Of a stretch of 64,000 bases of DNA, positions 21,170 to 28,254 are shown piece by piece. Under the pieces are notes generated by a model. The model was given only the letters and a program-made list of their open reading frames with translations. It was not told the DNA's origin and did no database searches. The position numbers and the translations under genes are program-made. Source of the DNA: Metarhizium brunneum. Its lineage: Eukaryota; Ascomycota; Sordariomycetes; Hypocreales; Clavicipitaceae. The stretch covers positions 496,001-560,000 of the forward strand of contig NC_089422.1 of assembly GCF_013426205.1 (NCBI RefSeq), written 5' to 3'. Positions within the stretch are counted from its first letter, which is position 1. Each line of letters opens with the position of its first letter.

Positions 21170-22512
21170 GGTGTTGTTGATGTCAAATCCCACTCAACTC
21201 GATTCCTTGCAGCCGTTATTAACGTGGGTTGGCATCCACGGGCGTTATTTTTAACGTGATCTGTCTCCTTATTCCACACGATGCAGTACCCGACCGCCTC
21301 GTCGCCGTCTCGTTGCCATTGTCGTCGTCGTTATTGGTCTCGTCGTGGCCGCCGCCTTGTTAGGAAAGGACGGAAGCTATCTGAGTTAATTCGTGCGCAG
21401 AAAAGGCTACTGCCATCTTATTAGCGGAGCTTGTCCCTTCCTCCAGTCAAGCTTCTTTGTGCTAGGCAACAAGACTGTCCGCTGTGTAGCAGGAAAAAAA
21501 TTGTGAGAGGAGACAAGGCCAGGCCAACAAACCTTCTTTTGTCCCTCCTTCAAACGAGATGCTTCTTGTGGTTGCTGATGGTGTCGAAGGCTATCGTTCC
21601 TCTCTTTTGTTTTGTATTGTGGTGATTTGGGCGAAGACGTTGTTAATTTGCCTCTTTCCGCCGAAAAGAACGGAATTCCCTTGTCCAAGTTTACCTTTGG
21701 CGTATCGTCAATCTTGGCGGTGCGGGTCGGATGCGTCGCCACATGCAAAAAAGAGCATGGTGCCAAAGTAAAGAAAATGACATGCTCTTCGCTCCGTGAG
21801 GATGGAATCTTGGCTGGATACCGTGCCATCATTTGCTGTATGGTGTCTAATGGCTGGCAAAACGCTGGTTTTGTCCACAAGCCCCGAGCTGGTCCACGCG
21901 ATGGAGTTGTGAAGTGGTTTGCAATAGCTCGGAACAAAGGGCCCAAGTTTCATCGTAAGGAAGCGGGTGCTGTTATGACTGGCATTTAAACAGCGCAAAA
22001 TAGACAATACCCAAATGTCTGGCCGGTCCATGTCTCCTTAAGTGAAGTCTGGCGCCGACTGGCTACAGCTGCCTTATTTGTGCCACCAGCTGTTGACACT
22101 TGACGCCATAATAGCTTAAGCTGCCACTTAATAAAGAGACTTGGGCCGTATTTGGAGCAGAGACCAAAGGCCAGAGCGACCGGAGGAGGGATAAAATATT
22201 TTTTCGCACTCATCCAGCTATTTGCCTGGTATACTACGATATCGTCAAATATATTTGGAAGTGCATGGGCATATTCCACGATACAATGCATACCATGCTG
22301 CAAACCAAAGGTCAAGACGATGAAGCGATTCGTCAATACCATGTGAAATCCAGACGTGCTCTTGCCGTCCTCGCATGGTCTGGTGCGCTCGGTCCTCGTC
22401 CGCCTCCTGGCAAAGGGACAAGGAAAGGACAAGGAAAGTCCTCTTGCCTGGCACGAACAAGTTTTACGGGAGGAAGGAAGGAGACCTGCTGCCGAGAAGA
22501 CAGTAGCCTGCC
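21170..22512. other. Spacer with inverted repeats, no supported gene
   Basis: 21173-21262 is the upstream/spacer repeat of unit M1. A segment at about 21435-21475 (CCTTCCTCCAGTCAAGCTTC) has a diverged inverted copy at about 22435-22480. Long open frames exist on the minus strand (21407-21946 and 21986-22567) but begin with non-ATG codons and show no known domain; their overlap with equally open plus frames makes coding unlikely. Confidence 0.35.
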
Positions 22513-22930
22513 ATGAGCAAGTTCGGTCGGTTTCTGTCCTGTTCCAACGAGATCGCGACAACCACAACCCCCATCATCGCCGTCACCGTCATCATCCTCA
22601 TTGTCTTCGTCCAACAACAACCATAGCACCATCACCACCACCAGCCACGATGATGGAACCGAGAGAAATCGCTCTCACCGTCATCGGGGCCATCACCATT
22701 GCCTTCGCGGCGTTCCAGCTTGGCCTCAACTAGAGCCCAGGAGAAGCGCTGTATGTGCAATGCACGAATCCATTATTATTCTATCCAAGGTAATATCAGA
22801 TTCCCCAGTCTTAGAGAAAGTCTCCTGCATGCACCCATCATTACTACAAGGTTTGACATTGGATAGAGTAGGGAAACAGGCTCGGGAGTGCGCGGCACGA
22901 TGCGACGACGGCGACAGCAGCGACCTATTC
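22513..22930 (+). pseudogene. Micro-exon family unit P1 (hydrophobic leaders, decayed heptad exons)
   Basis: Starts with CTGCC-ATGA like the other units. A 37-codon frame (22513-22626) encodes a short leader plus a strong hydrophobic stretch (PIIAVTVIILIVFV) and stops at TAG. A second ATG at 22650 opens MMEPREIALTVIGAITIAF, ending QLGLN-TAG (22731-22733). Downstream a donor GTATGTGCAATGCACGAATC matches the first intron of units P2-P4. A 21-nt-like exon (LEKVSC) follows an AG acceptor near 22809, but its donor is corrupted and later pieces are degenerate. Exon A ends in phase 2 rather than 1. It could still express the small hydrophobic peptides. Confidence 0.4.
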
Positions 22931-22944
22931 GACTCGCCTACATG

Positions 22945-23069
22945 TGTCTGACCCGTGTTGAGTAGGCAGACCATCACGTCGAAACAGCACCCGTGGATGC
23001 CAACCCGCGTTAACAACAGCTGCAAGGGATCAAGTTAAGGAGATTCAATATTGTTAAGGCATTCTGCCC
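22945..23069 (+). promoter_or_regulatory. Spacer repeat and conserved upstream block of unit P2
   Basis: One copy of the roughly 70-bp spacer repeat (GTGTTGAGTAGGCAGACC, then CCCGTGGATGCCAACCCGCG) followed by AACAACAGCTGCAAGGGATC, AAGTTAAGGAGATT and TTCTGCCC just before an ATG. The same block precedes units M1 and P3, with the same spacing to the ATG. It is the best candidate for a shared promoter or 5' UTR. Confidence 0.5.
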
Positions 23070-23357
23070 ATGAAGCCGACGACGACGACAAAGACGATGA
23101 CGATGAGGGACTACACCGGGGCGGTGTCCACAATCATCGGCGTTTTATACGGCGCATCCCGGATAGTGCTCGACACTTTCACCATCACCACCAACTACCA
23201 ACCACCACCGTCACCCGTCCCCGTCCCCGTCCCCGTCCTCAGCAGTAGCAGCAATAACAACACTACTACCACCACCACCGACGACAACGACGACGATGAC
23301 GATGACAGGGAGGGATTACGCCGTTGCGGTGGGCGTTATTATTGGTATATTTTATAG
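23070..23357 (+). CDS. Short hydrophobic, Thr/Asn/Asp-repeat peptide of unit P2
   Basis: An ATG right after the conserved block opens 95 codons: a Lys/Thr lead, a hydrophobic segment (RDYTGAVSTIIGVLYGASR), then Pro-Val repeats and runs of Ser, Asn, Thr and Asp. The Thr/Asn/Asp part is built of trinucleotide repeats and has a homologous counterpart just before unit P4 (25660-25814). A nested ATG at 23307 opens MTGRDYAVAVGVIIGIFY, matching the leader of P4, before an LTR fragment interrupts it. It may be an intact small gene or only the broken 5' part of an older unit; I cannot tell. Confidence 0.35.
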   Translation: MKPTTTTKTMTMRDYTGAVSTIIGVLYGASRIVLDTFTITTNYQPPPSPVPVPVPVLSSSSNNNTTTTTTDDNDDDDDDREGLRRCGGRYYWYIL

Positions 23358-23397
23358 ATGAGTTGAGTAAATTGCTCCAAGCTAGGCCCTTGTCACA
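23353..23397 (+). repeat. LTR 3'-end fragment
   Basis: TAGATGAGTTGAG, then CTCCAAGCTAGGCCC, then TTGTCACA matches the last 45 bp of the LTR family. Only the 3' end is present, and it truncates the hydrophobic frame from 23307. Confidence 0.7.
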
Positions 23398-23463
23398 GCG
23401 ACGGCCACTACAGCCTCCACGGCAATAACGGCACCATCACCACCATCACCATCACCAGCTGCG

Positions 23464-24456
23464 ATGGACTTGAGAGACATCTTTCTGACGGTCTTCGGGG
23501 CCGTCACCCTCTGCCTCGGGTCGTTCCAGCTTGGCATGAATTAGGGGTCAGACAAGCGGGCGAAAGAGAAGCACGGTACGTACGATGTGTGACAAGGGCT
23601 CGGAAAGAGGGCTTGGAGCAATAGCTCAATTCAACTAATAACAGTCTTTGGTATCAAAGGTCCTTAGTTTTCCTCAAGGCCTTGAGGGACCAAAGCCGTC
23701 TATTTATACAAGAAGTCGGTGAGGACCTTCTGCCCTAATCCCGTGACCGTAGCCCTTTGTGTAACAGGGCGATTTCCGTGTAACACGATGCACGAATCCA
23801 TCATGACTCTATTGATTCTAACGTTGGATTGTACAGAAAAGAAGTGCAAGAAATTGGGCAAGTCTTATACACGCATCGGTTATCGTATGTCATTGGTTCT
23901 AACGTTGATCCCACAGACTTGGAGATTGCAAAGCTGGGTAAGCCCCATACACGCATTTTTTTTTATTGTATTACTGGTGCCAACATTGATCCTGCAGTCA
24001 AGGACGAATTCAAGCGGGGTAAGTCCCATACACGGATTTTTTGTTATGTTTATTAATTCTGATAATATATAGAGCTGGAGCAGCGAAAGCTTGGTAAGTT
24101 TTATGCACTTATATATTACAATGTTTATTTGTTCTAATAATTCATAGTTCTGGAAGTAGACAAGCTGGGTCAGTCTAATGGACACATCTTCCAGTCTTTT
24201 ATTCGGCGATTTAACAATAGACAATGGCAGAGTACGACGCCGCCCAGCGGCAGCAGCAGCAACAGCAGCAGCCGCTGCCTCCCTCTCCCCCTTCTCCTCC
24301 TTCTCCCCCCTCTCCCCCTCTCCCCCCTCGCCTCATCTCCCCTCCCCTCCTCCCCCCTCACGCCCTCTCCCGCCTCCCTCACCTCCCTCGCCTCCCTCGC
24401 CTCGTCTCCCCTCACCTGTCACCGCCCCTAATGGCAGGATTCCATGGCGTTGCTAG
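23464..24456 (+). CDS. Micro-exon gene, unit P2: hydrophobic leader, five 21-nt heptad exons, Pro-rich tail
   Basis: No known family. Exon A (23464-23575) opens with ATG, encodes a hydrophobic segment (MDLRDIFLTVFGAVTLCLGS), meets TAG at 23542-23544, then stays open in the same frame (KRAKEKH) to a phase-1 donor. Five exons of exactly 21 nt follow: 23837-23857, 23917-23937, 23998-24018, 24073-24093, 24148-24168. All are phase 1-1 and encode (E)KKCKKL, (D)LEIAKL, (V)KDEFKR, (E)LEQRKL and (V)LEVDKL. The donor after the first is GC-type (GCAAGT); introns are 52-60 nt with CTAAC/CTAAT branch sites. The last exon (24221-24456) continues in frame as NGRVRRRP, poly-Ala and a Ser/Pro tail, ending at TAG. 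The first intron holds a solo LTR. Alternatives: two separate ORFs around the TAG, or a pseudogene. Confidence 0.5.
23588..23785 (-). mobile_element. Solo LTR in intron 1 of unit P2, TSD CGATG
   Basis: Reverse orientation, 198 bp, TGTGACAAGG to CCGTGTAACA, flanked by a perfect CGATG duplication (23583-23587 and 23786-23790). The paralogous intron of unit P3 (24788 on, GTACGTGTAATGCACGAG) shows the uninterrupted site. The TATA box (reverse TATTTATA, 23701-23708) and AATAACAGTCTT (23637-23648) keep the 60-bp spacing seen in the mini-element. Confidence 0.9.
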
Positions 24457-24617
24457 GTCAACCCCCCGGATGCCAACCCGCGTAAACAACGGTAACGTGT
24501 TGAACGAGCAGACAAATCACGTTCAAAAAAATATTACCTGTAGAGGCTAGCCCACCTCAATAACGGCTGCAAGAGATCAAGTTGAGGAGGATCCGACATC
24601 GTCAAGGCTTTCTGCCC
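24457..24617 (+). promoter_or_regulatory. Spacer repeat and conserved upstream block of unit P3
   Basis: Directly after the P2 stop (GCTAGGTCAACCC) comes one spacer copy (GGATGCCAACCCGCGTAAAC, then AACGTG and later CACGTT), then the block AATAACGGCTGCAAGAGATC, AAGTTGAGGAGGATCCGACA, TTTCTGCCC and ATG at 24618. Same order as in front of P2. Confidence 0.5.
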
Positions 24618-24865
24618 ATGAGTCTTGACGCCGACAGCGAAGACAATAATAATAGAAGAGAGGAAGAACGTCTCTGTGACGGTATACAGCGCCGTAACCG
24701 CCGTTCATAAGGTGGACGGGTGGTACTTGAACTAGAAAGCGGACCGCTAAGCAATCGCGGCAGAGGACCAGGCGCGTGAGAAGCACGGTACGTGTAATGC
24801 ACGAGTCCATCGTTACTCAATTATTCTAACGTTAGATTCTACAGAGAAAGAAATGAAGAAGTTCA
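24618..24865 (+). pseudogene. Micro-exon family unit P3, truncated
   Basis: The ATG at 24618 is out of frame with the leader homologue. In the leader frame one reads KNVSVTVYSAVTAVHKVDGW, then YLN-TAG (24733-24735), KADR-TAA, and AIAAEDQAREKH to a phase-1 donor at 24788. The first 21-nt exon follows an ACAG acceptor (from 24845, EKEMKKF) but has no donor, and similarity ends there. A deletion or rearrangement apparently fused it to unrelated sequence. Confidence 0.5.
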
Positions 24866-25655
24866 CAGCTGGCAGTTCACGTCTGGTCTGAGTGTAACCA
24901 CACCAGATGTGCATCGTGCATAACAGTTGGCCTACTAGGGAGGCGGCCAAGGGAATTCGGCCGAGTTGACTGAGTTGGAAATACAACAGCAATTTACACA
25001 GCGAATATGGCCGTTATTGGAGAGGGTTTTGGAAGCCGCAACTCCATGAATTTGATGATATTGATCATAGATGCAAATCTCTGCTGAACACACTTAAAAA
25101 CCTGGAAATTGACCCCTTTGTCTCCTTGTCGAGCCCCTGAAGAAGAACCCCGCCGTGACACTCCATCCAAACTTGACCCTAATTTGAGCTAGCCCTAGAA
25201 GATGCAATCGTCACGACTAACACCCTGTGAATATCACCTTTTTTTCCAACAGATTGAGGCTCTCGAAAGGTCTGTTGCAGGTCAACGGTATCAAATTTCA
25301 CGCCGTTGGGTGGGGTCGCCAAAAGCTTCTCACGAACTCCATGCAGCAAGTTGCTTGCCAGCGTTACGTCTACATGCCGCAAAGCCTCGCTTTCCCAAGT
25401 AAATTTTGGATTCGACAGGCCACGACCTGTTCCTAGGTGGCCTGTTCTTGCCACGACCTGTTCCTAGGTGGCCTGTTCTTGCCACGGGTTTTCAACCTCC
25501 TGCATACCGGTCAACAGCGACACTCGGGCGGAGAGCTCTTTACTTGATACGATGTAAAACCCATAAGTGCTCTTGCCTTCGGGAAACGATTCCCTCCTTC
25601 CTGCTTAAAGGCAGAAAGGGAAGAGCGACAACAACTACGGCTTCCACCACATATA
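24866..25655. other. Gene debris and short repeats
   Basis: At about 24970-25140 two plus-strand frames read like broken coding sequence (ELEIQQQFTQRIWPLLERVL, then after a frame change HEFDDIDHRCKSLLNTLKN), ending in stops; I do not recognise the parent protein. 25179-25454 is open on the minus strand and equally unassigned. No intact gene is supported. Confidence 0.3.
25419..25480. repeat. 31-bp perfect tandem duplication
   Basis: Two consecutive copies of a 31-bp unit starting GCCACGACCTGTTCCTAGG (25419-25449, 25450-25480), followed by the start of a third. Identical copies imply a recent event. Confidence 0.9.
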
Positions 25656-25814
25656 ATAACACTACCACCAACACTTTCACTATCACCACTACTCTCCCCG
25701 TCCCCGTCCCTGTCCTTGTCCTTAGCAGCACCACCACCACCACCACCACCACCAACAACAACGACAACGACAACAACGACGACGACGATGACGACGATGA
25801 CGACGACGACGACG
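25656..25814 (+). repeat. Trinucleotide-repeat tract before unit P4
   Basis: CACTTTCACTATCACC, then a CCCGTCCCCGTCC tract, then (ACC)n, (AAC)n and (GAC)n runs. It is homologous in order to 23190-23306 in unit P2. The reverse strand reads as poly-Val/Leu, which is a shadow. Confidence 0.8.
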
Positions 25815-26496
25815 ATGCTGACAGGGCGGGATTACGCCTTTATAGTCGGCGTAATTTTGGGGCTTTTTTGGGGCGTGCCCCGTGTCGTGTTCGACTAGAA
25901 ATCGAACACCCGGGCCGTCGCGGCCGAAGCCCGGGCCGTCGCGGCCGAGGAGCGGGCCAAGGAGGCCCATGGCTGGGCTGCAGAAAAGCATGGTATATAT
26001 TACACACGAATCTATTATAGTGGATCGAAGTTGACACCAGATTTCACAGCCCTCGACGTTATGAAGTCCCGTAAGTCTCATGCATGCACCTATAATTCTT
26101 TCTCTTGGTTCTAATATTACGCAGGGCTGGAGATCAAAAAGCTGGGTCAGTCTATTGCATACATCCATTTTCAGTATTGTACTTGGCGATTTAACATGAG
26201 ATAATGGCAGCCGACGAGGAGGAGGAGAGGGAGGAGGAGAAGAAGAAGAAGAAGAAGAAGGAGGCCCAGCTCCGCCGCCGCCGTCGCTTTCGCCGTCGCC
26301 TCGCCCCCCCCCGCCTCCGTCGCCGCCGCCGCCGCCGCCCCTGCCACCACCACCACCACCACCACCACCTCACCCCCCGTCGCCCCCCCCGTCGCCGCCC
26401 CCGCCACCGCCGCCCGCCCCCGAGCCCCCGCCACCGCCGCCCACGCCGCAGCCCGCGCCCGCAGGGCTTAATGGGTTGGACCTAGCTCTTAGCTAG
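25815..26496 (+). CDS. Micro-exon gene, unit P4: hydrophobic leader, two 21-nt heptad exons, Glu/Pro-rich tail
   Basis: The second well-preserved member. Exon A (25815-25992) encodes MLTGRDYAFIVGVILGLFWG, then VPRVVFD and TAG (25896-25898). The same frame continues as seven-residue repeats (RAVAAEA, RAVAAEE, RAKEAHG, then WAAEKH) to a phase-1 donor GTATAT. Two 21-nt exons follow (26050-26070, 26125-26145), coding (A)LDVMKS and (R)LEIKKL. The last exon (26201-26496) reads NGSRRGGGEGGG, a Glu run and a long Pro/Ser tail, and stops at the TAG of GCTAGGTCAACCC, the same boundary as P2. Keeping the phase-1 frame is what yields the Pro tail in both units, which supports the model. Function unknown; a membrane-tethered coiled coil with a proline-rich tail is inference. 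Confidence 0.5.
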
Positions 26497-26965
26497 GTCA
26501 ACCCGCGGATGCCAACCCGCGTAAACAACGGCCGTGTTGAATAGGCAGACAAATCACGTTAAAATCTTAACACCCGCGGACGCCAACCCGAGACAACAAC
26601 GGCAACGTGAGAAGAGGGTGACAAATCACGTTAAAAAATAACCCCCGCGGATGCCAACCCGCGTGAACAACGGCCACGTGTTGAATAGGCTGATAAATCA
26701 CGTTAAAAAATAACACCCGCGGAGGCCAACCCGCGTTAATAACGGCCGTGTTGAATAGGCAGATAAATCACGTCAAAAACTAACACCCGCGGATACCAAC
26801 CCGCGTCAACAACGGTAACGTGTTGAACAGGCAGACAAATCACGTTTAAAAAAATAACACCCGCGGAGGCCAACCCGCGTTAATAACGGCCGTGTTGAAT
26901 AGGCCGACAAATCACGTCAAAAACTAACACCCGCGGAGGCCAACCCGCGTCAACAACGGCTTCGA
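26497..26965 (+). repeat. Array of about 6.5 tandem repeats of about 70 bp (family spacer)
   Basis: Units begin CCCGCGGATGCCAACCCGCG and contain AACAACGG, AACGTGTTGAATAGGC, ACAAATCACGTT and an A-rich end. AACGTG and CACGTT within a unit are inverted repeats about 20 nt apart. Single copies of the same unit lie between M1/P1, P1/P2 and P2/P3. After the last unit the sequence becomes CGGCTTCGAAGGAGGGTTCG, a diverged version of the upstream block, but no unit follows. Confidence 0.85.
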
Positions 26966-28254
26966 AGGAGGGTTCGACATCTCCCAGTCTGGGGCAGGTC
27001 ACAGTCCCAGGCTGGCCCGGTACCACGGGTCTGTAGGTCAGGCGCCTCATCACACATGCGCACCTTGTCCGGGTCTAGTAGCCACAACATTTGGTGAAGC
27101 TAAAGCAGCCCCTTTACCATGCTCGCCTAGCTAGTCACTGGCAGCTGGTATAAAACGATGTCACCACAACCTCACACCCTTCTTCTCCGGCAGGTCCCAA
27201 CTCTTACCACGGATCGTCCAGACATGCACCAAACTGTCCTCAAGCTCCTGCAGTCTTCCATGGTCATGTCAAAGCCACGTCAAAAAAAACAACAACGATG
27301 AAATACGCACAGCATCTGTCGACGTTGGAATCGCAATCCTCGATATTGGACAGCCTCTACCCTTTCAGTCGGCTCCGCTTCTGCGCACCGCCGCGTTCAT
27401 CGCTACTCTTGCAGTGCTGCCATGAGAGCCAGAAGCAGCCACAGCAAGCAGCCACTGAAGCTGACTCAGCCCAAGAAGCGTCAAGTCCATCGGCCAATCA
27501 CATCAAGACAGCCAAGAACAGAACCATCTACGCCGCCTACGAGCATCGAAACTTCAATCCTTGACGCTCGACAATGACACTTGTGACACTCCTTTACCTT
27601 GTCATTGGCTCTGTTCACCGCTCTTCTCTGCTGGTTGGTATCATTCGCCCGGCTTTTCTCCGTGCTGCAGCCTGCTGTGGATCTCTTCGATGTTCAATTC
27701 AATGTTGGTCTTGCTTTCCCCTTCAAAGGCTCCGATGCATCGTCACTAATGTTCGACTTTCCAGATGCGACTATTTGCTTTTTCGTCTGTTGCTGGAATA
27801 GCATTTGTCGGCAAAAACATGCCTCCGATTTTATAGACACCAACTTCGGCATGTCGTCGCAAGTCCATTTTTTTCAGCCAATCACTTCGCCCACGGTCGC
27901 GTGCATCATTCGCATCTCGGCCCCTGGCTTTGAAACTGTCCGGCCGCGGACAAGATTATCCCGTTGTGCCCCGCCGATGGTATTCCTCCGCAACATTGAA
28001 CGTGGCGGCCGCGGAGAACAGCCAAGTCCGCCGCTAACCAAGTCCGACTGCGTGATGAGGACGATGCCGTTTCAGGCTCCCTCTCCCTGTCGCAGCGGCA
28101 TGACGTACATCTCTCAGCCTGCGCCGACGTCCTCTTCTTCTTCAACAAGAGCATGCGTCAACTTCAGACATGTACTGAATGCTTCACAGAGATGCCACCA
28201 ACTCTTGGTTAACTCTGTCCAAGCATCTTTGAACACATCTCAATTCCAGCTGGT
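26966..28254. other. Region between micro-exon cluster and P450
   Basis: About 1.3 kb, C/T-rich in its second half. Short ATG frames at 27298 (88 codons) and 27574 (75 codons) lack recognisable domains. It probably holds the P450 promoter and 5' UTR. A longer plus frame overlapping the P450 start is a shadow. Confidence 0.4.

Noticed and set aside
21407..21946. 179-codon minus-strand frame
   Set aside because: Begins with a non-ATG codon, no domain, equally open opposite strand.
23464..23575. TAG as the 3' end of an ordinary intron covering the leader
   Set aside because: No credible GT donor at the homologous position in all four copies (GTCTTC, GTCATC, GTCGGC), and the leader's hydrophobic pattern is conserved. 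Kept only as a minor alternative.
25540..25776. Poly-Val/Leu hydrophobic frame on the minus strand
   Set aside because: Reverse reading of ACC/AAC/GAC trinucleotide repeats, not a membrane protein.
26497..26965. Regular repeats with variable parts, CRISPR-like at first glance
   Set aside because: Eukaryotic gene context, no cas genes, adjacent units homologous over their whole length, so simple tandem repeats.
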